From Closterium sp. Naga37s-1 (Eukaryota > Streptophyta > Zygnematophyceae > Desmidiales > Closteriaceae), in NCBI GenBank assembly GCA_947471745.1, contig CANJKZ010000723.1:5807001-5871000 (forward strand): DNA of 64,000 nucleotides, in the 5' to 3' direction. Both the position numbers and the translations under genes were made by a program. Position 1 is the first letter of the stretch. Every line of letters begins with the position of its first letter. The notes below the pieces were generated by a model. That model was not told the DNA's origin. It did no database searches and worked only from the letters and a program-made list of their open reading frames with translations. Below are positions 10,372 to 20,753 of the stretch, piece after piece.

Positions 10372-10880
10372 GAATTGACCGATAATAAGGTGGCCACGTC
10401 GGTCGAGGTCATCTTCTACGAGACGTTGTCGCTGGAGGTGTGGAAGACGGAGTACAGGCCCGCGTCAGGGCGAACATAGGTCAACCTGCCGACGGACACC
10501 TCCACGGTGACCTTTCCGCAACTTGCCAACGTCGACAAGCAAGATGACGAGGACGTCGAAGACGTCCGCCCTCCCTCTCTCCCCCTTGTTGTTGCTGTCA
10601 CACCCGTTATCGTCAGCTTGCAACGGCTGACACCAGCGTCGGCCACCGACGATGAGGGGAGCCTTGGAACGTCGCCTGTGGACACCGGCCAGTGGCATCG
10701 CCGGTGGCCGACATGACGTTCATCAAGTCGGCGAGAAAGAGAAGTCGCCAACATCAGAAGAGCCGACGACAGGGGAGCAGCGGGCAATGAAGCCGACAAA
10801 GGAGCTGCTATCAAAGGAGAAGTCGGCTGGGTAGCCGACGACAGGGGAGAAGTTGGTTGCGACACCGGCTTTGATGGCAT
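10372..10880 (+). pseudogene. Copia-D integrase-to-RT linker fragment, plus strand
   Basis: Plus-strand frames read ELTDNKVATSVEVIFYE and TLSLEVWKTEYRPASG, the end of the integrase part of a Copia polyprotein. After a TAG at about 10468 it continues as a low-complexity linker (TSTVTFPQLANVDKQDDE, LQRLTPASATDDEGS). Position and GEK/TGE-rich style match the region before RT in Copia-D copy 1. It ends somewhere before 10905, where the strand of Copia-D coding sequence switches. Non-functional fragment. Confidence 0.6.
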
Positions 10881-10904
10881 CCTTAAGCATTCATTATTCA
10901 GTTA

Positions 10905-12302
10905 CCTCGTTGACACCAAGCACATCCCCCGCCACCGCGAAGAGCAACATCTTGTCGTCGTCGTCCTGCTGCTTCACACCACTATCCTTCAGCTAGCCTG
11001 CCAACAGCAGGTTCACCTACACGTCGGGGACGAGAACCTACCACCTGGCCTCCCTTGCAAGGCGACGGTACCGCGGTCGTGGACGACCTGCAGTGCCTCA
11101 TTGAAGCCGCGCACGCGCTTCACGTCGTCGCTCGGCTCCATGTCAACAAAGGCCTCCTTCATCCCCATCTGGTGGCGTGAGCAGCCGCTGTCGAGCAGCA
11201 CCGCCGTCGGGTTCGCCGGCACGGCGGCCGTGACCGCCTTGAAGTCCTCACCGGCCTCCCGCGCCAGCGAGACCGTCGGCTCCACCACGCCGACCATCGA
11301 GCACGATGCCTCCCCGTTGCCTCGACCCTTGCCGCCAGAGAAGGAGTCGGCATCCTTCGTTGACAACATCGACTTGGTCGATTGCTCCTCCTCGCGCGGC
11401 TTGTTCTCCCGACATGGAAGGTGTCTGGCCAACCTTCCACAGCCTCCCTTGTGGTCGTCCTTGTCACTGTCATCGTGGTCGGGACACTCAAAGGAAAGGT
11501 TGTCGGGGTCGCTACAGACCCAGCACCCTCGTCGTTGACCACCATCTTAAGCCATCTTCGTCTTGTCGGCGTCCTTCGTCCACCTCCACTACCACCTCCG
11601 CCCAGCTTCCATCGCTGCCCTTGCCGACTTCACTGCTTAATTGGGGCGACGTAGTTCGCATGTGAAAGGAGCTCCGTGGGCCGTTCTGCCTCCTACATGG
11701 CCTCATCCTTGATGATATGCAATGTTGACGAGTCCTCATTCTACGACTCACGCACGTCGGGCATCGCCAAGATCTGTGCATCAGATTGTAGCCGCTTGGG
11801 AAACCCTTTACGGCGTGCGTGATGTAGGATGCCATCGAGTAGTCGACGCTGGCCATCCTCGTGTCTGCGAGTATTCGCCGAACACGGTTGCAGTAGTCGG
11901 GCGCCGACTCCTACTTGCCCATCCTGATGTGGGTCAACTTTTCCTCCAATTGGCAGATGTAGAGGTTGTCGGCCGAGTTCTACGTCTCATGATGAACTGC
12001 CACACCTGGTGGCCAGCGTCCACCCAAAGTCGACACGACTTTAAGGCGACTTGCAACATTGGCGAGCAGCACAGTGAGATGATAATAAAGGTCAGCAGAT
12101 GAGCAGTGCAGAACTCCTACCAAAGCCCGGCGCCCTCCTCGTCCGGCGCCAACACGTCGCCGTCGAAAACTTCTTGAGCACGGCGATCTCCACCTGGGGA
12201 TCAATTGACTCCAACCAGGTGAGCAGGTCCTGTTCGACCTTCTAGCAGCTTGGGCAGGCGATCATTTCCACAAGCACACCCAACTGACATATGAGTCGCC
12301 GA
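10905..12302 (-). pseudogene. Copia-D(-) gag 3' part and protease, broken by frameshifts
   Basis: Read on the minus strand from 12302 downwards. Gag comes first: NLYICQLEEKLTHIRMG (about 11970-11920), then MASVDYSMASYITHAV (about 11855-11810). A zinc-knuckle relict CWVCSDPDNLSFEC (about 11520-11480) has Asn where the metal-binding His should be. The aspartic protease follows with LLDSGCSRHQMG (about 11205-11165) and VALQG. Several frameshifts and stops interrupt it. The upstream gag part lies at 18303-18798, beyond the Gypsy inserted at 12303. It ends near 10905 at a junction with plus-strand Copia-D; integrase and RT are not present on this strand. Confidence 0.72.
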
Positions 12303-12671
12303 TGTGAGGATCTAGGATCGAGCTCAGAAAAGAGAATTGTAATTGAATGATCACCTGGGTAAAACGCGAGGCTATACATAGGCTCGACACAAGGCCCAGT
12401 AACCAGGTGTTACGCGAAGGTTCCGCGGGTCGCGAAGCGTCCCGAACAGATCCTTCCCGAATTCGGTAGAAGGCAATTCGGTGGCAACCGAAAAGCCAGA
12501 ATTCGGTGCACGCAACCTAGCTCGGTGCTATAACTATAATATAATATAGGAAAATCACCTAGCCTAGGAAATCAAGCAATTTATGCATGCATATAATTAT
12601 CCTATGCTAGAAATAGCATGATAAAGTAAAGGCAAGCAAGCATAGCTGGCATAAGCCGTCGTACTCTCACA
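12303..12671 (-). repeat. Gypsy 3' LTR (369 bp)
   Basis: TGTGAGGATC...ACTCTCACA. This is the downstream LTR of the minus-strand element because the polypurine tract adjoins it at 12672. Its TATA motif reads TATACATA, changed from TATATATA in the other LTR. Confidence 0.95.
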
Positions 12672-13095
12672 CGTCCCCCCCTCGAAGCTGGGTGGCGTGA
12701 GATAGACCCTGCTTGACCAGATAGTCCTTGAGAGCACGGCGTGCGTTGCCCATATCAGCTTCTGCAACCCAACTGTCCTCAGTGGGGTCGTATCCCTTCC
12801 AGCGTATCAGGAACTCGAGGGTCTTGCCGCCGCGGCGCCGATGAGTGAGAACGCGCTCCACTTCGTACTCTGGTTCACCCTGTACGAGAACAGGTGGTGG
12901 TGGCGGTAGCTGCCGTCCCTGGAAATGTTGGTTGGGGTCCTTGTAGGGCTTCAGTAGCTGAACATGGAAAGTGTTGTGAAGCTTCCATGTATCTGGTAAG
13001 CGCAAGCGGAATGTAACTGGTGTCACCTGTGCCTCAACGAGAAAAGGACCACAGAAGCGAGGCCGGAGTTTGGATGGGAGGTGAGACAGGTTCAA
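12667..13095 (-). pseudogene. Gypsy integrase C-terminus with chromodomain
   Basis: Frame-shifted continuation: LSHLPSKLRPRFCGPF (typical integrase C-terminal module), LLKPYKDPN, a run of prolines, then the chromodomain YEVERVLTHRRRGGKTLEF / LIRWKGYDPTEDSWV. The tail SHATQLRGGDV ends with TGA overlapping the 3' LTR start. The aromatic residues (Y at the start, W of IRWKGY, W of DSWV) used to hold methyl-lysine in known chromodomains are present. This defines the element as a chromovirus. Confidence 0.93.
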
Positions 13096-13870
13096 GTTGC
13101 TGACTAAGAAGCACCTGATCTCCGACTGCTACTAAGTGATCACGTCGCTGACGATCGGCATACTGCTTCTGGGAGTTCTGCATCGTGGTGAGACGTCGCT
13201 GAATCTTCTCCCATAGCTGCTGCATGGTGGTGACGAAGTCATGTGCGGCTTGGACGTGTGCCGGTGTGGTTGGCTGCTGTGGTGTGAGTGGTTCCCGTCT
13301 GTAACACAGGAAGAAAGGAGTTTTCCCTGTGGCCGCATGTGATGCGTTGTTGTAAGCGAACTCTAGGGTCGGTAACTGTGTGTCCCATTGGCTGACGTCG
13401 TCCTTGCAAGCTGTGCACAGTAACTGTTCAACCACTTGATTGAGTCGCTCTGTCTGTCCGTCAGTGTGGGGGTGGTATGCTGAAGACATTGCAAGCTTTG
13501 TCCCCAACAGTCCCATGAGCTCCTTCCAGAACTTACTGGTGAATTTTGGGTCGCTGTCTGAGATGAGTGTAGCGGGGATGCCGTGGATGGTGATGATGCG
13601 GTCGAAGAAGAGGCGAGCAGTTGCTTCAGCTGTAGCTGTGGCGTTGGTCGGTATGAAGTGACCCATTTTGGAGAACTTATCGATTACTATGAGGATGGAA
13701 TCGTGCCCCCGTGAGGTCGAAGGAAGTCCTGTGATAAAGTCGAGGCTAACGACCTGCCATGGCTGCTCCGGTACGGGTAGAGGCTGAAGTAACCCTGATT
13801 TTTTCTGCTTGCTGCTCTTCATCCGCTGGCACGTGTCGCATGAGGTGACGAACTGCTGCACGTCTGCTGC
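13034..13870 (-). pseudogene. Gypsy integrase catalytic core (after the TAG)
   Basis: Continues the polyprotein frame after the TAG. It holds the Cys pair of the zinc finger (CDTCQRMK) and the integrase core with catalytic residues in VVSLDFITG (Asp), ISDSDPKFTSKFW (Asp) and DGQTERLNQ (Glu). About 2 bp are missing near 13108 compared with the homologous stretch at 6525, so the frame runs out as SQQLEPV instead of continuing into the tail. Integrase normally inserts the cDNA into nuclear DNA. Readthrough of the TAG alone would not restore the chromodomain because of this frameshift. Confidence 0.92.
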
Positions 13871-16800
13871 CTACCCGGGCCAGTAGTAATACTTCGCTAT
13901 CCCTGCTAACGTCTTGTTGCTCCCGAAATGTCCCGCGTAAGGTACGTCGTGAAACTCCTCCAATAGGATCTGCCGTAGTGGGTCGTAAGTCGGTACCCAA
14001 ATCTTTCCTGAACCCTTCCTTACAGCTAAGTCTTTCTCCCACTGTAACAACTTCTTGGTCTGTGCTGTAGCGATTTCTGCGTCCACGGAGTACCCATGTT
14101 GGAATAGACCCTTGAGCAGAGGGTTCATCCTGTCGAGCTGGATGCCTGCTACATGTCCGGGGCGGCTCAACGCGTCTGTCTTGTTGTGTAGCCCGGGCTT
14201 GTAGACGATGTCATAGTGAAAGTGAGTTTCCAGGAAGTCCACCCACCGCACCTGTCGTCGTGAGAGCGTCGGCTGCGACTTCAGGTATTTGAGGCTGCAG
14301 TGGTCAGTATAGACTGTGGTCTTGGCTCCCTCTAGGTAACACCTCCATGCCTTGAAGGCGACGACTATTGCTAAGGCTTCCTTGTTGTGAATGGGGTAGT
14401 TCAGTTCTGCTCCGTGTAGCTTCGTACTGAGGTAGGCGATAGGCTGTAAACCATTTCCGTGATCCTGCATCAGTACTGCTCCGACTGCTTGGTCACTAGC
14501 GTCTGCTTCCACCACGTAGTCCTTGTCTGGATCCGGCAAGATGAGTACCGGCGCTGTAGTCACTGCTGTCTGTAGCTGTTCCATGGCTTGCTGATGAGGA
14601 GTATCCCATTTGAAGGGCGTATCCTTTTTCAGTAGGTCGGTCAGTGGCGCTGTTATCTTTGCGTACTGCGGCACAAACCTGTTGTAGTAGTTGGCGAAGC
14701 CTAGGAACTGCTGCAACTCCTTCACGTTCTCCGGTACTTTCCACTTCTTGACGGCTTCGATCTTCCGCGGGTCCACGTGTACGCCCTCGGCACGCACCAT
14801 GTGCCCGAGAAACTGCACCTTCTTCAGGGCGAAGTCGCTCTTCGACAGCTTCACGTAGAACTTGTTTTTCCGCAGGATCTCGAACACCTTCTGCAGATGC
14901 TCCACGTGCTCCTTCATGTTCTTGGAGTAGATGAGAATGTCGTCCAGGTACACCACCACGCACTCGTCCAGCAGGGGTCGTAAGATGTGATTCATCTCCG
15001 CCTGAAACGTTGCTGGTGCGTTGCACAGTCCGAACGGCATCACCAAGTATTCGTAGGAGCCGTATCTGGTACGGAACGCCGTCTTGTGGATCGAGTTGTC
15101 CGCCATCTTGATCTGCCAGTAACCCGACCGTAGGTCCAACTTGGAAAAGACTGTTGCACCACGCAGTTGGTCCAGTAGGTCGTCTATGCGCGGTATGGGG
15201 TATTTGTTTTTAATTGTCTGTTTGTTCAGTGCGCGGTAGTCGATGCACATCCGTAGACTGCCGTCTGGTTTTGGAGTGAAGAGGACTGGTGCACCGTAGG
15301 GAGAGGTGGATGGGCGGATCAGTTGTCGGTCCAGTAGATATTCTATCTGTTTCTTCATGTCTGTCAGTTCGGTCGGACTCAGTCGGTATGGTGCACGTGA
15401 GACGGGTTTCGCACCTGGTTCCTCCACGATCTCGTGCTCGTGGGTGCGTGCTGGAGGTACTCCTGCGGGTAGGTCGTCGGGCATTATATCTTTGTACTGC
15501 TCCAAGACCTCCTTCACTGCTGCAGGTAGCTCCGAACTCGGCTTCTCCTCCTCTGCTGCTGCCATAACCAGTGCTAAGTATCCCGTGTTACTCTTGTTCA
15601 CAGTCTGTTCAAACCGTGCCAGTGTCATTTCAGGAACGCTCCCTGTATCCGTCCAGCTTCGCAGCTCCACTCGTTTCCCGTTGTTGTAGATGCGCGCCTT
15701 CCTGTTGACCCAATCGATCTCGGGGTTGAACCGCTTCAGGAAATCTCGCCCCAAGATGAAATCTAAACCCTTGATGTTCGTGATCGGCAATGTCGGCTTC
15801 CACCTCAGCGCCCCTATGTGCAGCTGCAGTGATGCCTCGCCGTGGATGGGGAGTTTCGTACCGTCCACCATCGTTGCCGTGAACTTGGTCTCCTCTGAAG
15901 ATTCTGCAATTTTCTCCAACATCCCGCGGTCGCACACCGAGTGAGACGCACCGCTGTCCACCAGTGCCTGGAGGCGTCGCCCGTTGCAGATCACCTGGAG
16001 TAGTGGTGGCTGTTGCTGCTCCGAGTAACCGTAGATGGTTTCGCTTATAGGATCGTAGGGTACGTCGAATAGATCATCCCTCGGTCCTGCGCTCGAAGCT
16101 GCTGACTCCATATCAGATTTCAACTGAGTTGGGTTAGAAGGATTTATCCGAGGCCGATTCAGCTTCGTCTTGGCCTGGAACCTTCCCTTAAGCCTTTGCA
16201 GCTGTGTAGGCTTCTCGTGTGGGCAATGGGGAGCCTTAACACTATGCTGCGGGGAGAGAATATGAACTCCTTGGAACGCACGACCCTTTTTAACGCTCCG
16301 GAGTGGTTTGCCCAACTTCTCAAGTACGTGAATATTGTCTGAAGGCTTTTTCTTGGCCTTGAAATCTCCCCTGGATTTTTTAAAGGCTTGAAAACCTCGA
16401 GAGGGAATATTCTTACTCTCGGGGTTGTTCGGCTGGAGTTTCCCGGTCGGTGCAGAGTCTTGTTTCGCGGAGCCTCCATTTGTCTCGGCGATTTCCCCTG
16501 TTGCCGGCCGGTCGTGGCGTTTTAAGTTCGCGCCATCATGTCCTCCTTTTTTCGCCATCGTGGATGTCGCACTGTTGTTGCCCTGCAGCTCCGCTAGTAC
16601 CTTCTTCAACTTCCAACACGCCAAGAGTCGATGTCCTGCTGCACCGCAAAATTCGCACTTCTCATATTTTGTCGGCCGCTGCTTCGCGTCGATCTTGTCC
16701 ATATCCATCGGGTCGGCAGTCGTGGGTGGTGCCGATCGCTTCGTGCCAAATGATCGGTTCGGCACGTGGCGTCGTGTCTCGGGTTCACATCGCATCAGCG

Positions 16801-17503
16801 CATCGAATCTCTCTGCTGCACGCACCACGTCGCGGTAGTTGTTGTAGTTCGCGGCAATCACCTGTTGGCGGACTTCCATCTTTACCCCCTCAGTATACGC
16901 TTGGACTTTTTCCCCTTCGGTCAGGTCGGTAATTCGGTTGAAGAGGCTCTCCATCTGCTGCGTGTACTGTGTTACACTGCCGAACTGTTTATGCCGATGA
17001 ATCTGCTGCCGCGCCATGTAGCTGGAGTTGATTGGTTCGAAACGTTGAATTAGTGCTTCCCGAAACTGCGTCCATGACCCCTCGCCTCGGAATTCGTTGC
17101 TATTGTAAATCCACTCGAGCGCCGGGCCTCGTAACAGTGTCGTTGCGAGCCGAATCCGCATTGCATCGTGTGTCGGGGTCGTACAGCCAACGGCCTCGAA
17201 GTAAATTTCGAGGGTCGCAATGAATCGACAGACGTCGGTGTCTCTTGCATTCGGATTGAACGTCTCCGGTAGCCTCGGACGTGCCGCCTCAAGATTCACT
17301 GTAGCCGCTGCCACTGCTACTGGGTGAAGTGTCGGTGCCGCCGCTACTGCTGCTGAAGTTGCTGCTGCGTTCGCTGCTGCCGTGGCGGCTGCCGACTGGT
17401 TTGCGGGAAGCTCCTCTATTCGCTGGAGTGCCACTCGCATCTGGTCCAAGCCGGTGTGTAACTCCGTAATTTTTCGTACGGAATTATCACCGTTTTCCTC
17501 CAT
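13871..17503 (-). pseudogene. Gypsy gag-protease-RT-RNase H polyprotein (1210 codons to a premature stop)
   Basis: ATG at 17503 opens a frame of 1210 codons. Gag core covers about residues 70-230. A CCHC knuckle ([14 protein letters not shown]) is at about 283-296. The aspartic protease has VDSGAS with Asp near 516. RT carries [42 protein letters not shown] and the active site YLDD at about 852-855. RNase H begins with [13 protein letters not shown] near 995 and contains [11 protein letters not shown]. Integrase starts ([19 protein letters not shown]) but a TAG at 13873-13871 stops translation inside its HHCC zinc finger; the same frame continues after it. Enzymes up to RNase H look intact. 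Such proteins work in cytoplasmic particles. As one polyprotein it is disabled by the stop. Confidence 0.95.
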
Positions 17504-17918
17504 TTGGCGATTTACAGGAAGATTTGCGACGAAAATAATTGAATTTTAGGCGCTGGTCATCTTACTGTGAGTCGAATCGACTGTAGAAATGACGAGCGCT
17601 GATTCTGTAGGTCACGTTGTTCTCCCTTAGTCGAAATTCGCGTCCGATCTTGGCCGTTGAGAAGAAATTCGATCCGACGTTCCAAATTCCAACTTTTTTG
17701 AACGAAATTCTCAGGGCCGTTGAGATTCAAATCGATCCGACGGTCGAAAATCCAAAATTTTCGCCACTGGACCTGAGGAGTGTTGGAAAACCGGTTCGAG
17801 GGGGACGTTAGAAAATAGCGCGGAACTGGTTTACGTACCCGAAATCGGCGCTTTCCGTCATTGCCCCCGCGGTTTTAAAAGCTAGGTTTTAGCGGTCGAA
17901 AAACTTCGCATCTAAACA

Positions 17919-17932
17919 GGCTCTGCTTACCA
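17919..17932 (-). other. Gypsy primer binding site candidate
   Basis: The minus strand reads TGGTAAGCAGAGCC two bases inside the 5' LTR. It resembles, but does not equal, the initiator Met site TGGTATCAGAGCC used by the Copia elements here. Either it is a mutated site or another tRNA primes this family. Confidence 0.65.
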
Positions 17933-17934
17933 AG

Positions 17935-18302
17935 TGTGAGGATCTAGGATCGAGCTGAGAAAAGAGAATTGTAATTGAATGATCACCTGGGTACAACGCA
18001 AGGCTATATATAGGCTCGACACAAGGCCCCGTAACCAGGTGTTACGCGAAGGTTCCGCGGGTCGCGAAGCGTCCCGAACAGATCCTTCCCAAATTCGGTA
18101 GAAGTCAATTCGGTGGCAACCGAAAAGCCAGAATTCGGTGCACGCAACCTAGCTCGGTGCTATAACTATAATATAATATAGGAAAGCACCTAGCCTAGGA
18201 AATGAAGCAATTCATGCATGCATACAATTATCCTATGCTAGAAATAGCATGATAAAGTTAAGGCAAGCAAGCATAGCTGGCATAAGCCGTCGTACTCTCA
18301 CA
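17935..18302 (-). repeat. Gypsy 5' LTR (368 bp) with intact TATA motif
   Basis: Same ends as its partner. On the coding (minus) strand it is the promoter-bearing LTR; TATATATA at 18005-18012 is a likely TATA box. The right edge abuts the TSD copy GCCGA at 18303. Confidence 0.95.
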
Positions 18303-18798
18303 GCCGACGTTGGCCCGACTCCACTTCGCTGGGGAGAGCGACTCCGTCCACCGGCGTCGCCGAGTGCACTGCCTGTAGCTACCATTGACCGCAGTCCTCT
18401 CGCCTGCATCCCACCGACGCCGACGTCGGCAGACCTGATCACTCCTCTTGGCGTCCTCGTGCCTCCTGCACCGCTGAGCTGGTCACTGCCATCAACTTCC
18501 TCATCTACGCCGCCTTCGTTGCGCACCGGTCGAGGAGAGGCAAATCAGGAAGGGTGTGCCGCCGCCCACTGTGCACGATTATTCAGGACAACCACCTCCA
18601 ACGGGAGGGCCGTCCGGAACTTGCCAGCTTCGTGGCGTCTCCTCGCATCAACCAAACATGCCTCCAACGTGTCCTCTTCTGCGCCGGCCATTGCTTGAAT
18701 AGGCGTCACGGACTGCCAGCCTACAAACGACTTAGGTAGTGCAAAAGTCAGCTAATATCTGAAGGTAGTTTGCGGGGCCATCCACGCTCATCGTACCA
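18303..18798 (-). pseudogene. Copia-D(-) leader and gag N-terminus
   Basis: Reading the minus strand from 18798, a primer-like site is followed by a leader and an ATG near 18697. The start MAGAEEDTLEACLVDA then RRHEAGKFRTALPLEV is a plausible Gag N-terminus, but an in-frame stop follows after about 50 codons. The frame then reads to GDAGGRSRSPQRSGVG before the Gypsy interrupts it at 18302. The continuation is at 12302 and below. The assignment to Gag rests on position between the 5' LTR and the gag-protease block, since this N-terminus lacks a well-known motif. Confidence 0.6.
18786..18798 (-). other. Copia-D primer-like site
   Basis: Directly next to the LTR, the minus strand reads TGGTACGATGAGC, which resembles the initiator Met tRNA site TGGTATCAGAGC with several changes. 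It supports reading the neighbouring LTR as the 5' LTR of the minus-strand Copia-D. Confidence 0.5.
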
Positions 18799-18983
18799 TG
18801 CGGAGAGTCACTCTACAATGGTGGGAGCTAGCCTACTACGAACTAGGCACGAGATGTGATTGATCGCAGTGTTCCTTGTATCCCTTTTGTTCACAGGGCA
18901 AAACAGCAAGAGTTTCACTAGCCAGAGAATTACGTAATGGTTGCAACAAAGATGGCAAGAATGACTACATCAGAAGCAAGTCA

Positions 18984-19753
18984 TGTTGTATGCACTTGAG
19001 TATGCGTGCATGTCATCCTAACGTCCTGCTGTGTGCTTGTGCAATTCATGCTTGCGTCGTTTGCATGAGCATAAATCCTTATGCATGGCTGTTGGATTTT
19101 ATCACCTCTGTGTTTCTCTCCAATTCTAAATGCCTGATCGCGCAGGAGAAATCCAGAGCTTTCCAACGATACCAAGATCGCCTTATTCCGACCAAGATTG
19201 CCCAAGTTACAAGATTTCCAAGATTTGGGAATTCTATCTTGATTTGGGATATTAACTAAGTTGGGCGATTATCGGGACATGACTATAAAGGGATCTTTGG
19301 TTGGGTGGTTAGGAAGGCAACTTTGACTTTTGGATTGGGGTGGCTAGAAGTTTCTAGCATGGGTTGCAAATGTTGCAACACCTAGGCAAAGTCCAATTGG
19401 ATTGGATTTTGCATGTGACACCACAAGGACCTCATCATGAGGGTTGCATCTTTGATGCTAGGAAGGTTCCCACCATCCTTCCCAAGCATTTGGTGAGCCT
19501 TCCCTCACAAGGTTCTCTTGAAACCCCCCAACTCCTCATTCTATGCCTAATGTTTGTTCTTCCTCCATCACTTCTAGTGAAAGCAGCAGCTATACGTTTT
19601 CAGTTGGTTCTCACTCCCTATACCATGAAATCAAGTGATTCAACTTGCTAATGGTAGCTAAGACCGGCGCACGCAATCCTACCAAGAAAATTTGCGTTTA
19701 GTTGAGATTTGAGTTCGTCGTAAGTCTTCAAAGTGACCGGATCTTCAGCAACA
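18984..19753 (+). repeat. Copia-E 5' LTR (770 bp)
   Basis: TGTTGTATGCACTTG...TTCAGCAACA. Full-length match to 30754-31522; the left edge abuts the TSD AGTCA. Confidence 0.95.
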
Positions 19754-19887
19754 AGTCTTTAAAGCGACGAATCGTCATCGATTCTCGACCAATTTTGACG
19801 AGTGAGACCATATTATTGTATTTCTGCTTGCGATCTTTCTATTGGTTGTCGATTCGCGTCCTAATTCAAAGTGAGCTAACCGCGACG
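19754..19887 (+). other. Copia-E leader, interrupted at CGACG by Copia-A
   Basis: Noncoding leader between the Copia-E 5' LTR and gag. The TSD copy CGACG (19883-19887) marks the insertion of Copia-A; the leader resumes at 26309 with the second CGACG and leads to the gag ATG at 26396. Confidence 0.85.
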
Positions 19888-20719
19888 TGTTGGTGCAACC
19901 CTACGGTTTGCACTCGACTTTTTGTCCGTGTGCGTGCATGCGTGTGTGCATGGAATGGAATGAGTGCATGAAATAAATATATCTTTCATGCTTATAATAG
20001 TGTGTGCATGATGGGTCATGATGTCGAGTGTGTGTGTCAAGTCAATAGCGACTTATCGCAAGTCGCGTGTAACGTGGTCTTTTTGTGTGTTCCCGCGCGG
20101 TTTCTATTTTGTCGTGCGCAGTTTCTATTTTGTCGCTTGTCGAACGTTCTGCGTGTCGCAGGTGTGTGCAGCAAACCCATCAAGAACTCAAGGATGAGTT
20201 TGTGATGCAGAACATGAGCCCTGGTGTCAACATTCAAGTGATCGCGAAGCTCGCCAAAAGGGTACACCTTAAGAAATTGAAGATAGTTACATTATTTTGT
20301 GTAGTGTAACATTTCACTTGGTGTAGGCCCTAGTGAAGGGTAGTTTTGAGACCCTTATTGGTTGGGAACAGTGTGGCACTGTTCCACATCATTGGACCTC
20401 GGCTCTTGGGGTTTGTAGGAACTGGGAGTCATTCCCAACTTGTAACTCTTCCTAACTCTTCCTATCTTGAGTTCTAAGACTATAGTGGCTGTCATAGTGC
20501 CGTTCGTTCAAACCAACGCTGTGTTGTCAATACTTGGTGAAATCGTGCGATCTAAATTGCCTATTGTAGGCAACGTTAAGACGCTCCAGATCCAAGTTGA
20601 ATCATATCATTTTAAGCTGTGACCAGAACGCTATGAACGTTTAAAACCGCTGTGCAGAAATCTGACAGTGCACTCTATCTTTCGTTTTAGGCACATTGAA
20701 GCCTACTGTGACTATAACA
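19888..20719 (+). repeat. Copia-A copy 2, 5' LTR (832 bp)
   Basis: TGTTGGTGCAACCC...GACTATAACA; contains a 10 bp tandem duplication (CTAACTCTTC, near 20450) that copies 1, 3 and 4 lack but the 3' LTR at 26040 shares. Confidence 0.95.
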
Positions 20720-20721
20720 AG

Positions 20722-20734
20722 TGGTATCAGAGCC
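20722..20734 (+). other. Primer binding site, initiator Met tRNA type
   Basis: TGGTATCAGAGCC two bases after the LTR end, matching the plant initiator Met tRNA 3' end. Confidence 0.93.
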
Positions 20735-20753
20735 CCTTGGAGCAGTTTTGACA

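Larger units (their letters stand above)
12303..18302 (-). mobile_element. Complete Gypsy (chromovirus) retrotransposon, 6.0 kb, minus strand
   Basis: Two 368-369 bp LTRs flank a complete internal region, and a perfect 5 bp TSD GCCGA lies at 12298-12302 and 18303-18307. In coding order: 5' LTR (18302-17935), primer-like site, gag-protease-RT-RNase H in one frame, integrase, chromodomain, polypurine tract (CGAGGGGGGGACG, 12684-12672), 3' LTR. Twelve or so substitutions and one indel separate the LTRs (about 3%), so it is fairly young. One stop codon and one frameshift break the polyprotein. It lies inside gag of a minus-strand Copia-D. Confidence 0.96.
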
